This document shows, one piece after another, positions 7,752-18,152 of a stretch of 35,988 nt of DNA (position 1 is the stretch's first letter; every line of letters starts with the position of its first letter). The notes beneath the pieces were generated by a model. It was given only the letters and a program-made list of their open reading frames with translations, was not told the DNA's origin and did no database searches. The position numbers were made by a program, and so were the translations under genes. This DNA comes from Chitinophaga pinensis. Its GTDB lineage: Bacteria; Pseudomonadota; Gammaproteobacteria; Burkholderiales; SG8-41. The stretch spans positions 1 to 35,988 of the forward strand of contig CALQCM020000045.1 in the NCBI GenBank assembly GCA_943329075.2, read 5' to 3'.

Positions 7752-8954
7752 ATGGCCTGGCTGAAAAACAATCTGAAGCGACTGCTGTTAGTGCTTGCAC
7801 TGGCGGGCGCTGCATTTTTCGGCGCGCAGAAACTGCGCGGGCCGGTGGTCGAGGTCGCCGCCGTACAGGAAGGGCCGATCGAACAATCGATCGTCGTCAG
7901 CGGGCGCGTGCAGGCGCCCAACCGCGTCGAGATCGGTTCGGTCATCACCGGTCGCGTCGTCAAGGTGTTGGTAGAAGAAGGCGCCCTCGTCGAACCGGGC
8001 CAGCCCTTGATACAACTTGAAGCGGAAGAACTGCAGGCGGCACTGGCGCAAGCCACGGCGGCCGAAGCGGGCGCCGCCGCGCGCGATGCCGGCGTGCGCG
8101 AACTGACGCTGCCGCAAGCGGCCGACAACGTCGAGCAGGCGGAAGCGCAATTCAAATTCGCCGAATCGGAATTCAAACGCTACCGCGATTTGCGCGACAA
8201 GGGCTTCATCAGCGATTCGCGCCTGCAGGAACAGGACCGTCAGTTGCAGATCGCGAAGAGCCAGCTCGCTGCCGCGCGCACCGGTGCGCGTGCGCAGGGT
8301 GCCAGCGGCGTGCAGGCGCGCGAAATCGCGGTCAAACTGCAGGAGGCGCGCGCGGCCCGCCAACTCGCCACATCGAAACTCGCGCAAACTACGATACGCG
8401 CCTCGGTCGCCGGTACGGTGCTCGTGCGTACGGTCGAACCCGGCGACATCGTCAGCCCCGGCAAGCGCCTGCTGGTAGTCAACTCGCGCGGCGAAACGCG
8501 GTTGACTGCGCAGATCGATGAAAAGAACCTGCCCTATCTCAAAATTGAGCAGGCGGCACGTGCGTCGAGCGAAGCGTTTTCCGACCGCAATTTCGCGGCG
8601 AAGCTTTATTACATCAGTCCCGGCGTCGATGTCGCGCGCGGTTCGGTCGAGGCGCGCTTCCGCGTCGCTGAACCGCCCGACTATCTGCGCGCCGACATGA
8701 CGGTGTCGATCGACATCGGCATTGCACGCAAGGACCGCGCGCTGACCGCACCCATCGACGCCCTGCGCGAGAACGGCAACGAGCACAGCGTGCAGGTCGT
8801 GCGCGACGGCCGCGTGCAATCGGCACGCATCGAAACCGGTGTGCGTGGCAGCAGCCGCTTCGAAATCGTTTCCGGCGTGGCTGCCGGCGACCGCCTGGTG
8901 CTGACGCGTGGCATCGCCGACGGCACCGCTGTACGCGCGCTCGATCGCCCCTAA
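7752..8954 (+). CDS. HlyD/MacA-type periplasmic adaptor of an ABC exporter
   Basis: A 400-residue membrane fusion protein. One N-terminal membrane anchor (about residues 10-25, LLLVLALAGAAFFGA) is followed by a split lipoyl/barrel region: VSGRVQAPNRVEIGSVITGR, then LVEPGQPLIQLEAEELQ. A long Ala/Gln/Glu-rich coiled hairpin (about 95-210) follows, then TIRASVAGTVLVRTVEPGD and beta-barrel segments to the C-terminus. By family it links an inner-membrane ABC transporter to an outer-membrane channel, which is not encoded here. The permease starts eight bases after its stop. Weak promoter-like bases TTAAAG/TAGAAT lie at 7691-7721. No Shine-Dalgarno is evident. Confidence 0.93.
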   Translation: MAWLKNNLKRLLLVLALAGAAFFGAQKLRGPVVEVAAVQEGPIEQSIVVSGRVQAPNRVEIGSVITGRVVKVLVEEGALVEPGQPLIQLEAEELQAALAQATAAEAGAAARDAGVRELTLPQAADNVEQAEAQFKFAESEFKRYRDLRDKGFISDSRLQEQDRQLQIAKSQLAAARTGARAQGASGVQAREIAVKLQEARAARQLATSKLAQTTIRASVAGTVLVRTVEPGDIVSPGKRLLVVNSRGETRLTAQIDEKNLPYLKIEQAARASSEAFSDRNFAAKLYYISPGVDVARGSVEARFRVAEPPDYLRADMTVSIDIGIARKDRALTAPIDALRENGNEHSVQVVRDGRVQSARIETGVRGSSRFEIVSGVAAGDRLVLTRGIADGTAVRALDRP

Positions 8955-8961
8955 CTTCACC

Positions 8962-10166
<1,205 letters not shown>

Positions 10167-10170
<4 letters not shown>

Positions 10171-10865
10171 GCGCCGTCATCGAACTTGCGGGTATCCGCA
10201 AAACCTATAACGAAGGCACGGCCATCGCCAACGAAGTGCTGCACGGCATCGGCTTTGCCATTCAGCCCGGCGAATTCGCCTGTCTGATCGGACCATCGGG
10301 TTCGGGCAAAAGCACGCTGCTCAACCTGATCGGTTTGCTGGAAAAACCTTCGGGCGGTTCGTACCGGCTCAACGGCAAGGCGATCCAGGAAGCCGATGAC
10401 AACACGCGCACGCGTGCGCGGCTCGAAACACTCGGTTTCGTTTTCCAGTTCCACCATCTGCTGCCGGCGTTTTCAGCGCTCGAAAACGTCATGCTGCCGG
10501 GCTTGATGCTGCACGGTGAAATCACCCGTGAAGTGCGCGCAACGGCGATCCGCTTGCTCACCGCAGTCGGCCTTGCCGATGCCATGCACAAACCGCCCAA
10601 TCAATTATCCGGCGGCATGCAGCAGCGTGTGGCCATCGCGCGCGCTCTGGCGCTGACGCCGCAACTGGTGCTGGCCGACGAACCGACCGGCAATCTCGAC
10701 ACGCACAGCGCCGACGAGGTGTTCGCGCTGATGCGCGACATCAATAAAACACAGGGCACGGCGTTTCTGATCGTCACCCACGATCCGCGCCTGGCCGCAC
10801 GCTGCGACCGTGTGGTTGAAATGCGCGACGGCACCATCGTTGCCGACGCGCCGCAGGCGGTCTGA
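10167..10865 (+). CDS. ABC transporter ATP-binding protein, MacB/LolD type
   Basis: A 232-residue ATPase. Walker A is GPSGSGKST, the Q-loop is [18 protein letters not shown], the signature is LSGGMQQR, Walker B is [12 protein letters not shown], and the switch His is in IVTHDP. The short inter-motif spacing and ENVMLPG are typical of the LolD/MacB subfamily that powers mechanotransmission rather than direct membrane passage. The start at 10167 overlaps the permease stop by four bases (ATGA). Earlier in-frame codons lie inside the permease gene. With the adaptor and permease it forms a complete three-gene exporter core. Confidence 0.95.
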
Positions 10866-10867
10866 CT

Positions 10868-10886
10868 CTTAGAGCCAGGCTCTAAG
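10868..10886. terminator. Small hairpin between the converging ATPase and cca genes
   Basis: CTTAGAGC (10868-10875) pairs perfectly with GCTCTAAG (10879-10886) around loop CAG. It overlaps the cca stop codon. There is no T-run on either strand, so termination activity is uncertain. Confidence 0.45.
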
Positions 10887-11982
10887 GCACCGCGGCGGCG
10901 ATCGCCGCAATGCGCGCCGCGGCAACCGCTGCGCGGATCTGCTCCGAACCCTGGTGCTGTTTCGCAATCGCACCGGCATCGACCGCCTGCGCCGCCGTCA
11001 GCGCTGCGCGCAAACGTTGACCGCCTGACACGGCAGCGGGCGCGTCCATTTCGATGACCGCCAGCCATTGCGCGAAACGCTGCGGCCGGCGCAATGCGTC
11101 AACCGCCTGCAACAACGACAGCAATGCCGTCGCGTCGAGTGCGGTGGCGTGCGCCGCATTGTGCCGCTGGCGTGCCGCCAGCAGCGCGAGGTCCGCACAT
11201 TCCTGCGGCACCCGCAGCCGTTCGCATAACGCCGCCAGTGCGCCGGCTTCGGCATGCATCGTCAGCAGTGCAAACCGCTGCGCCAGATCGGCCCCCGCCT
11301 GCACCGCCGCATCGAGCACCTTTTTGCGCGCAGCCAGTCCTTCGCCGGAGAACTCGCCTGCAAGTTCGCGCAGGACGATCGCCAGCGCACCACAGGCATC
11401 GAGTGCATCGAGCATGTGCGACGGCCGTTTCTCCAGCAAACCGCGCGCCAGTTCCTGCCACACGCGCTCGGCCACCAGCGCATCGACTTCGCCGCGCACC
11501 ACCATCTCCCGCATCAGCGCCAGCGTCTCCGGCGCGATACCGAATTCAAAACGCGCGGCAAAACGCGCCACGCGCAGGATGCGCACGGGATCTTCGACAA
11601 ACGCCGGGCCGACGTGACGGAACAGGCGCGCCTTGAGATCAGCGCTACCGTTGAAAGGATCAACGATCTTGCCGTCTTCGCCGCGCGCCATCGCGTTGAT
11701 CGTCAGATCACGCCGCGCCAGGTCCTGCTCAAGGGTGACATCAGGGGCGGCGTGAAATTCGAAACCGTGATAGCCGCGCGCAGTCTTGCGTTCGGTGCGC
11801 GCCAACGCATATTCCTCGTGCGTCTGCGGATGCAGGAAGACCGGAAAATCGCGGCCGACCGCTTTGTAACCGAGCGCGGTCATCGCCTCGGGCGTGGCAC
11901 CGACCACGACGTAATCGCGGTCCACCACCGGCAAGCCCAGCAGCTCATCGCGCACCGCACCGCCGACCACGTAGATCTTCAT
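10882..11982 (-). CDS. cca: CCA tRNA nucleotidyltransferase lacking a recognisable HD domain
   Basis: Adds or repairs the 3' CCA of tRNA. The 366-residue protein has the class II catalytic head: [10 protein letters not shown] (7-16), the metal aspartates in DRDYVVVG (Asp21, Asp23), [26 protein letters not shown] (90-99) and [15 protein letters not shown] (131-145). Family members of the E. coli type are about 410 residues and carry a C-terminal HD phosphohydrolase domain. Here the region between [12 protein letters not shown] and [17 protein letters not shown] is short and no His-Asp pair is seen. CCA addition is probably intact and the extra phosphatase activities probably absent. The start is three bases after the GST stop. 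Confidence 0.93.
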   Translation of the reverse strand: MKIYVVGGAVRDELLGLPVVDRDYVVVGATPEAMTALGYKAVGRDFPVFLHPQTHEEYALARTERKTARGYHGFEFHAAPDVTLEQDLARRDLTINAMARGEDGKIVDPFNGSADLKARLFRHVGPAFVEDPVRILRVARFAARFEFGIAPETLALMREMVVRGEVDALVAERVWQELARGLLEKRPSHMLDALDACGALAIVLRELAGEFSGEGLAARKKVLDAAVQAGADLAQRFALLTMHAEAGALAALCERLRVPQECADLALLAARQRHNAAHATALDATALLSLLQAVDALRRPQRFAQWLAVIEMDAPAAVSGGQRLRAALTAAQAVDAGAIAKQHQGSEQIRAAVAAARIAAIAAAVP

Positions 11983-11985
11983 ACG

Positions 11986-12639
11986 TCAGTGCCGGTCTTC
12001 GAACTGCGGCAGCACTTCGGTTTCAGCGTGTGCCGCCGCGTACCATTCGGCCACTGCGGGCAGCGCCAGCAACAGGTCCGCATAACGCTGTGCGGCAGCG
12101 GAGAGGCCGACTGCATAAGTTCGAAAACGCGTTGCCACCGGCGCATACATGGCGTCGGCAATGCCGAACGCGCCGAACAAAAAGGGCCCGCCGTAGCGTT
12201 GCAGGCAGTCGGCCCAGAGTTGTTCGATGCGTGCGATATCTTTTGCCACCTCAGGGGTCATGCCGATACCCGGAAACGAGCGCCGCACATTCATGCCCAT
12301 ATTGCCGCGCAGGGCGGCAAACCCGGCGTGCATTTCGGCACTGACAGCACGCGCATGCGCGCGCGCAGCCGCAGCGGCGGGCCACAGATTTTTTTCCGCA
12401 TGCTGTTCGGCCAGATATTCGCAAATCGCCAGCGAATCCCAGACGGTCACCGCACCATCGACCAGCACCGGCACGCGGCCGGCCGGCGAGTACTCGCGGA
12501 TTTTGCGGTCATGGCCTTCCTGGTAGAGCGGTATGCGGACCTCGTCGAAGGCCAGCCCGGCCTCTTTCATCAGCAACCACGGCCGCATCGACCACGATGA
12601 ATAGGCTTTGTTGCCGATGACGAGGGTGTACTGCGCCAT
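11986..12639 (-). CDS. Glutathione S-transferase family protein
   Basis: A 217-residue cytosolic GST. The N-terminal thioredoxin-like half includes YTLVIGNKAYSSWSMRPWLL (candidate catalytic Ser near residues 14-17), the cis-Pro segment GRVPVLVDG, and the glutathione-binding pair in VWDSLAICEYLAE. The all-helical C-terminal half follows, with FLFGAFGIADAMYAPVATRF. Substrate is unknown. It sits three bases before cca and after the NDUFA9-like gene in one reverse block. Confidence 0.93.
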   Translation of the reverse strand: MAQYTLVIGNKAYSSWSMRPWLLMKEAGLAFDEVRIPLYQEGHDRKIREYSPAGRVPVLVDGAVTVWDSLAICEYLAEQHAEKNLWPAAAAARAHARAVSAEMHAGFAALRGNMGMNVRRSFPGIGMTPEVAKDIARIEQLWADCLQRYGGPFLFGAFGIADAMYAPVATRFRTYAVGLSAAAQRYADLLLALPAVAEWYAAAHAETEVLPQFEDRH

Positions 12640-12653
12640 GGAAGCGGCGGTTG

Positions 12654-13598
12654 TCAGAGTGAACGCCCGGCGTGAATGCGGTAATTCTGATAACGCCCGC
12701 GCGGCGTCGCGTCACCAAACCACAGCGGCGCGGCGCCCTCGATGGCGGCGGGTTGAATGCCGAAGGGAAAGGGCGCGGCGCTGACGTTGTCCACGGTCAT
12801 TGAGGCGATATTGTCACGCGACATCAGCTTCACCGGCAGCAGCTCCAACGCGAACGCCTGCAGATACGACAGTGCATCGCCAAGCCCGATAATGGGCCGC
12901 GGGTGGCCGCTTAGTTTGCCGGTCAGGGCGACGAGTTCGCGCAACGTATAGACGCGCGGGCCGCACAAGTCGAAGCTCTTGCCGATGTTGCGGCGGTCGC
13001 CGAAGGACAAGAGGAATGCAGTGGCGACATCTTCGACATACACCGGCTGAAAACGCGCCTCCGCTTTGGCCAGAAACATCACCGGCGTCAATGCCAGCAA
13101 CTTGGCAAACAGGTTCAGGAAGCTGTCGTCGGGCCCGAAAATCACCGACGGGCGGAAGATCGTCCATTCCAGTTGGGACGCCCGCACCAGCGCCTCGGCC
13201 GCGCCTTTGGTCTGCTGATAACGGCTCGGCCCGTTGCTGTCGGCACCAAGCGCGCTCATGTGCAGATAACGCTTCACGCCGTGCGCCGCGCAGGCGGCGA
13301 GGATCTTGCGCGTCAGTTCGACATGCGCTGCGTTGAACGAGGCAGGTCCGCGGCCATCGTGCAGCACGCCGACGAGATTGATCACCGCACCGGCGCCCGC
13401 CACCACTTCGGCCAGCATCGCCGGGTCGTGCACGTCGGCATAGACGACGTCGACGGTGGGCAGCAGGATCAGGTCTTTGACGAGCTCACGATCGCGCGCC
13501 GGCACGCGCACGCGCAGACCGCGCGCGGCCAGCAGATGAACGATATGGCGCCCGACGAAACCGCCGCCGCCGATCACACAGATGTCGTTGAGTTCCAT
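12654..13598 (-). CDS. NDUFA9-like NAD(P)-binding atypical SDR protein
   Basis: A 314-residue extended/atypical short-chain dehydrogenase resembling the complex I NDUFA9 group. The nucleotide site is CVIGGGGFVGRHIVHLL. Then come VYADVHDPAML, AVINLVGVLHD, the HMSALGADSNGPSRYQQTKG region (Ser and Tyr-x-x-x-Lys positions present), FRPSVIFGPDDSFLNLFA and FQPVYVEDVATAF. The enzymatic role in bacteria is not established. The ATG at 13598 is chosen because MELNDICVIGG begins right at the Rossmann strand. A TTG at 13613 is possible. It lies between slt and the GST gene, all reverse. Confidence 0.88.
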   Translation of the reverse strand: MELNDICVIGGGGFVGRHIVHLLAARGLRVRVPARDRELVKDLILLPTVDVVYADVHDPAMLAEVVAGAGAVINLVGVLHDGRGPASFNAAHVELTRKILAACAAHGVKRYLHMSALGADSNGPSRYQQTKGAAEALVRASQLEWTIFRPSVIFGPDDSFLNLFAKLLALTPVMFLAKAEARFQPVYVEDVATAFLLSFGDRRNIGKSFDLCGPRVYTLRELVALTGKLSGHPRPIIGLGDALSYLQAFALELLPVKLMSRDNIASMTVDNVSAAPFPFGIQPAAIEGAAPLWFGDATPRGRYQNYRIHAGRSL

Positions 13599-13637
13599 GG
13601 TCGCCTGTCGCAAAAATGATGGTTGATCTGCCGGCGT

Positions 13638-15599
13638 TCAGCCGCCGGGTTCGTCGAGCGGTTTTTCCACGGTCCGCGTGCGCGGCGCAATCACGCCGAT
13701 GCGGTCCTTCAGCAAAACCAGCGTCTGCCCGAACTGCTGGCTATAGTAGCTCGCATTGCTCATGACTTTCTTGACGTAATCGCGGGTTTCGTTGAACGGG
13801 ATCGATTCGGTGTAAATCGCCGCTTCCATCGGCCCGTCGCCGCGCCAGGCGCGGGCGCGCCCCGGTCCGGCATTATAGGCCGCCGATGCCAGCACCGGAT
13901 GGTTGTCCAGAGTGTCGAGCACATGCTTGAGGTACCAGGTGCCGAGATTGATGTTGGTATCGACCTGCGTCACTTTCGAGTTCTGCCAGTCCGACAAACC
14001 GATCTTGCGCGCCACCCAGCGCGCGGTCGCCGGCATCAACTGCATCAGACCGCCGGCGCCGGCACTCGATTTGACGTCGGGAATGAAGCGGCTCTCCTGG
14101 CGGATCAGGCCGTAGACCCAGGCTTCGTCAAGCTGCAACTGTGCGACGTAACCCTTCATCACATCGCGATACGGTGCCAAGTAACGCATGCTGAAATCAT
14201 GCGTTTCGCGCGTGCGGTCGGCGGTGTTGATCGCGCGGTCGTAGATTTCGCTGCGGCGCGCGTATTCGGCAGTGGCCAGCAACTGGCGGTCGTCGAAACC
14301 GCGGATCGTCCAGCTCCACTCGCGGTTGCCCTCGAAACGCAGGTTCAGACGGTAGAACGCCAGTGCGCGCTGCAGGCCCGGCGTGCGTCCCATCACCTGC
14401 GCCTCGTCGCGTGTGGGCTTGTAGAGCGCTGCCGGCGCATGCGTGCGCGCACCGATTTCCTCGGCTGCGAGCTGGCCGTAAAAATTGTATTCGGCCGCCA
14501 GCAGCGCGAAGATCGCCTGCGCGTCGGTGACACGGCCCTGCGCCTTTAACGCGCGCGCCTTCCAGTAGCGCCAGGCCGGTTCCTGCGCTTCACCGGCCGA
14601 CATCGCCGCCACCGCCGCCGCGACCTCCGTCCAGTTCAGCGCACGCAGCGCGATGCGGACTTTCCACGCCAGTTGCGCGTCGGTCAGCTTGCCGGCCCTG
14701 GCAAACCAGCCGAGTGCGGCCGGATCGAGACGCTGCGCGCCCTGATGCGCAATCAGGCCCCAGACATAGCCGCGATCGGCCTCATCGAACTGCTCGCCGA
14801 GCCGGCTCCACTGCTGCGCGGCGATTTGCGGCGAAGTGCGCGCCAGCCGCTGCACTGCGAACATCAACGTTTCGCGCCCGCGGCGCGTTTTCAGATTGAA
14901 TGATTTGCGATCGAGATAGCCCTGCGGGTTTACCGCGATTTTCGACAGCGTCGCGCCTTCGGGTTGTTCCTTCGCCGGCAGGTATTCAGCGACGCGACGC
15001 GCGACGCCGGTGTTGCCTGCTTCCAGCGCGAGGCGAATGCGCGCCCACACATCGGTCTCCGCCAGCATCTTGCGTTCGGCCAGCGCATCGAACACCGGCG
15101 TGCAGGTCTCGGGCTGGTCGCGCCCGCTGAACCACAGCGTGCGTGCTTTTTCCAACGCTTCAAGATTCCCGCTGCGCGCGCGGTTCTGCAGAGACAGGCA
15201 GAGCAATTCAAGATCGTCGCCAAAGATCTGTGCGAATTCAGCGTCGAACATTTCCCACTGCTGGCGGTTGGCCAGGAGCTTCAGCCAGTCGGCGCGCAGG
15301 CTGTTGGAGACCGGGCCGTCCTTGATGCGCGTGAGCAGCGCCTGCACATCCTCGGGTGTCGCCTGCTCAAGACGCATGCGCAGGCGCCAGTAGGCGATAT
15401 AGGGTTCGAGCGGATAATCGGCCAACGATTTGGCGGCGCGCTCGAAGCGCACCACATCGGCGACGCGGAATGCCTCACGCGCGGCGAGAAAATCATCATC
15501 CTGGTTTGCCGCAAACGCAGAAGACAGGCACAGGTTTGCGCACAACAACCATGCACTACCGGCCGTGATCCGGCGCAAAGTCAGTTTCAGTTTCGTCAT
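13638..15599 (-). CDS. slt: Soluble lytic murein transglycosylase
   Basis: A 653-residue secreted enzyme that cleaves peptidoglycan glycan strands, forming 1,6-anhydro ends. The N-terminus carries a signal peptide (basic MTKLKLTLRR, then hydrophobic, ending near SSAFA). A long alpha-helical superhelix follows. The C-terminal catalytic domain has GLIRQESRF with catalytic Glu near 502, SAGAGGLMQLMPATAR, NINLGTWYL and ASAAYNAGPGRARAWR. The size is that of E. coli Slt70. The ATG at 15599 fits the signal peptide, and a TTG at 15638 is less likely. It is the first gene of the reverse block ending in cca. Confidence 0.95.
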   Translation of the reverse strand: MTKLKLTLRRITAGSAWLLCANLCLSSAFAANQDDDFLAAREAFRVADVVRFERAAKSLADYPLEPYIAYWRLRMRLEQATPEDVQALLTRIKDGPVSNSLRADWLKLLANRQQWEMFDAEFAQIFGDDLELLCLSLQNRARSGNLEALEKARTLWFSGRDQPETCTPVFDALAERKMLAETDVWARIRLALEAGNTGVARRVAEYLPAKEQPEGATLSKIAVNPQGYLDRKSFNLKTRRGRETLMFAVQRLARTSPQIAAQQWSRLGEQFDEADRGYVWGLIAHQGAQRLDPAALGWFARAGKLTDAQLAWKVRIALRALNWTEVAAAVAAMSAGEAQEPAWRYWKARALKAQGRVTDAQAIFALLAAEYNFYGQLAAEEIGARTHAPAALYKPTRDEAQVMGRTPGLQRALAFYRLNLRFEGNREWSWTIRGFDDRQLLATAEYARRSEIYDRAINTADRTRETHDFSMRYLAPYRDVMKGYVAQLQLDEAWVYGLIRQESRFIPDVKSSAGAGGLMQLMPATARWVARKIGLSDWQNSKVTQVDTNINLGTWYLKHVLDTLDNHPVLASAAYNAGPGRARAWRGDGPMEAAIYTESIPFNETRDYVKKVMSNASYYSQQFGQTLVLLKDRIGVIAPRTRTVEKPLDEPGG

Positions 15600-15708
15600 G
15601 ACGACGATTTTAGCGGCTTTGCCGCGCAATCGGAGCAAGATGCCCCGATAGACAGCCGTGCGGGCACATTAATTCCCGCACATCGGCGCCGCTTGAACCG
15701 CGCCGTCC

Positions 15709-17232
15709 TCACGCGAGAAACAGGCGATAGGCCGGGTTCTTCGATTCATCGACATACGGGTAACCGAGTTTCGCCAGAAAGGCCTTGAACGCCGGCACCT
15801 CGCGCGCCGGCACCTGCATGCCGACCAGCACGCGGCCGTAGTCAGCACCGTGATTGCGATAATGGAAAAGGCTGATGTTCCAGCCGTGCCGCATGCTGTC
15901 GAGAAACTTGACCAGCGCGCCGGGACGCTCTGGAAATTCGAAGCGATAGAGAATCTCGTGCGTGATGCCCGGCGTATGCCCGCCGACCAGATGGCGCACA
16001 TGCAGGCGCGCGAGTTCGTTGTCGCTCAAATCCCGCGCCGTCAGCCCATTGCGCTGCAGCGCGCGCACCAGCCGCGCGGTCTCCTTGCGATCGCGCACCT
16101 GCACGCCGGCGAACACCTGCGCCGCCTGTGCATCGGCGTAGCGATAGTTGAATTCGGTGATGCTGCGCGCACCGAGCAGCGCGCAGAACTTGCGGAAGCT
16201 GCCCGGCGTTTCCGGGATGGTGACGGCCAGGATGGCCTCGCGCTTCTCGCCGAGCTCGGCTTCTTCGGCAACAAAACGCAGGCGGTCGAAGTTGACGTTG
16301 GCGCCACTTGCCACCGCCACCAGCGTCTTGCCGCGCACACCTTTCTTCTCGACCCAGGCCTTGGCACCGGCGATGGCCAGCGCGCCGGCCGGCTCCAGCA
16401 CCGCGCGGGTGTCTTCGAACACGTCCTTGATCGCCGCGCACATCGCCGCCGTGTCCACCAGCACCACCTCATCGACGAACTGGCGGCACAGGCGGAAGGT
16501 TTCTTCGCCGACCTCTTTGACCGCCACGCCGTCTGCGAACAGCCCGACATGGTCGAGGCGCACGCGGCGCCCTGCCTTCAGCGAACGCCGCATGGCGTCG
16601 GCATCAACCGGTTCGACGCCGATGATCTTCACCGACGGCTGCAAACGCTTCACGTAGGCGGCAATGCCGGCGATCAGGCCGCCACCGCCGATCGGCACGA
16701 AGATGGCGTCGATCTTGCGCCGCGTCTGGCGCAACACTTCCATGCCGATGGTGCCCTGACCGGCGATCACATCCGGATCGTCGTAGGGATGCACAAAGGT
16801 GAGGCCGCGCTTGCGCGCCAGCGTCAGCGAATAGTGATAGGCCTCGTCATAGGAATCGCCAAAGAGCACCACCTCGGCGCCACGCGCCGCCACTGCGGTC
16901 ACCTTGATCTGCGGCGTGGTCACCGGCATGACGATGGTGGCGCGGCATTTCAACTTCTGCGCCGCCAGCGCCACGCCCTGCGCGTGATTACCGGCGGAAG
17001 CGGCAATCACGCCGCACGCCAGATCGGCCGGCTTGAGCAGGGCCATCTTGTTGTAAGCGCCGCGCAGTTTGAATGAGAACACCGGTTGCATGTCTTCGCG
17101 CTTCAGGAGCAGCGTGTTGTTCATGCGCGCCGAGAGATTGGGCGCGCGCTCGAGCGGCGACTCGATGGCGACGTCGTAGACGCGCGAAGTCAGGATGCGT
17201 TCGAGATAATCGTTGCTTTTGGCGTTGCTCAT
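15709..17232 (-). CDS. ilvA: Biosynthetic threonine ammonia-lyase (threonine deaminase)
   Basis: PLP enzyme converting threonine to 2-oxobutyrate, the first step to isoleucine. The protein has 507 residues, the length of the biosynthetic form. The PLP lysine is in FSFKLRGAYNKM (Lys55). The phosphate-binding IPIGGGGLIAG loop and SAGNHAQGVALAA are present. The regulatory C-terminus has two ACT-like halves starting near EREAILAV... (KREAILAVTIPETPGSF) and YRFEFPERPGALVKFL, the site of isoleucine feedback in the family. The start at 17232 (MSNAKSNDYLERIL) fits homologues. The open frame continues to 17391 but crosses repeat DNA and is not coding. Confidence 0.96.
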   Translation of the reverse strand: MSNAKSNDYLERILTSRVYDVAIESPLERAPNLSARMNNTLLLKREDMQPVFSFKLRGAYNKMALLKPADLACGVIAASAGNHAQGVALAAQKLKCRATIVMPVTTPQIKVTAVAARGAEVVLFGDSYDEAYHYSLTLARKRGLTFVHPYDDPDVIAGQGTIGMEVLRQTRRKIDAIFVPIGGGGLIAGIAAYVKRLQPSVKIIGVEPVDADAMRRSLKAGRRVRLDHVGLFADGVAVKEVGEETFRLCRQFVDEVVLVDTAAMCAAIKDVFEDTRAVLEPAGALAIAGAKAWVEKKGVRGKTLVAVASGANVNFDRLRFVAEEAELGEKREAILAVTIPETPGSFRKFCALLGARSITEFNYRYADAQAAQVFAGVQVRDRKETARLVRALQRNGLTARDLSDNELARLHVRHLVGGHTPGITHEILYRFEFPERPGALVKFLDSMRHGWNISLFHYRNHGADYGRVLVGMQVPAREVPAFKAFLAKLGYPYVDESKNPAYRLFLA

Positions 17233-17330
17233 GGCGGTGCCCGGGTGCGACAAAAAACGGACGCAAAGCGTAGCAGGATTTTCGCCAAACCGCCAATTTC
17301 GATACCCCCCTACCCCCGGGGTCTGAAAAG

Positions 17331-17413
17331 CAGGATTGAGGATTGAGGAAGTTGGAACTCCTGCTAACGGATCGGTTCGCTCGATCCTCAATCCTGTCGT
17401 TTACTCAATCCTG
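17331..17413. repeat. Heptamer-built inverted repeat between ilvA and rpiA
   Basis: CAGGATTGAGGAT (17331-17343) is perfectly inverted at 17384-17396 (ATCCTCAATCCTG), 40 bases apart. A further TCAATCCTG lies at 17405-17413. The unit is a 7-base pattern (AATCCTN type). The same pattern recurs at 29800-29827. It lies in the divergent gap where both genes' leaders must be. It may be a mobile or slippage-derived repeat. Function unknown. Confidence 0.75.
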
Positions 17414-17433
17414 ATTTTTGCTAACATAGCGTA

Positions 17434-18093
17434 ATGACCCAAGACGAACTCAAGCAGGCCGTTGCCAAGGCGGCGATCACACATGTATCCATGGGCTGCA
17501 TCGTCGGCGTCGGCACCGGTTCGACCGCCAATTACTTCATCGACGAGCTGGGCAAGATCAAACACAAGATCGACGGCGCGGTGGCCAGCTCCGAGGCCTC
17601 GGCGCAACGCCTGCGCCAACACGGCATCGAGGTGCACGATCTGAACAATGTCGCCGACCTGCCGGTGTACGTCGACGGCGCCGACGAGATCACCCGCCAT
17701 CTGGCCATGATCAAGGGCGGCGGCGGCGCACTGACGCGCGAGAAAATCGTCTCGGCGGTGGCGCGCAAATTCATCTGCATCTGCGACGGCAGCAAGCTCG
17801 TAGACGTGCTGGGAAAATTTCCGCTGCCGGTCGAAGTGCTGCCAATGGCGCGCTCTTACGTCGCGCGCGAACTCGTCAAACTCGGCGGCCAGCCGGCGCT
17901 GCGCCAGGGCTTTACCACCGACAACGGCAACGTCATCCTCGACGTGCACAACATGAGCATCCTCAATCCGCAGGAACTCGAAGCGACGATCAACCAGATC
18001 ACCGGTGTCGTCACCAACGGCTTGTTCGCGCGGCGCGGTGCGGATGTGTTGTTGCTGGGCACTGAAAGTGGTGTGCAGACGCTGACGCGTTGA
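17434..18093 (+). CDS. rpiA: Ribose-5-phosphate isomerase A
   Basis: Interconverts ribose 5-phosphate and ribulose 5-phosphate. The protein has 219 residues, as in E. coli RpiA. Conserved segments are [15 protein letters not shown] (phosphate loop), [11 protein letters not shown], the catalytic [22 protein letters not shown] with active-site Lys/Glu, [21 protein letters not shown], and [10 protein letters not shown]. The start gives the usual MTQDELK beginning. No clear Shine-Dalgarno is present, and the leader contains the heptamer repeat. It converges on sixA, with a 12-bp palindrome between them. Confidence 0.97.
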   Translation: MTQDELKQAVAKAAITHVSMGCIVGVGTGSTANYFIDELGKIKHKIDGAVASSEASAQRLRQHGIEVHDLNNVADLPVYVDGADEITRHLAMIKGGGGALTREKIVSAVARKFICICDGSKLVDVLGKFPLPVEVLPMARSYVARELVKLGGQPALRQGFTTDNGNVILDVHNMSILNPQELEATINQITGVVTNGLFARRGADVLLLGTESGVQTLTR

Positions 18094-18121
18094 TCGCGTT
18101 CAAAACGCGTGCTTCGTTCCC

Positions 18122-18148
18122 GTGGCGCAGGCGACCCGCCTGCGCCAC
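18122..18148. terminator. Palindrome between converging rpiA and sixA
   Basis: GTGGCGCAGGCG (18122-18133) pairs perfectly with CGCCTGCGCCAC (18137-18148) around loop ACC. The T-run is weak, but the position between converging genes suggests a shared terminator. Its form also resembles dispersed REP-type palindromes. Confidence 0.6.
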
Positions 18149-18152
18149 AAAA

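Noticed and set aside
11254..12600. Plus-strand open frame of about 450 codons opposite cca and the GST gene
   Set aside because: Spans two opposite genes with clear motifs and shows no family signature.
17233..17391. Upstream in-frame extension of ilvA
   Set aside because: It crosses the heptamer repeat region, while the IlvA N-terminus matches the ATG at 17232.
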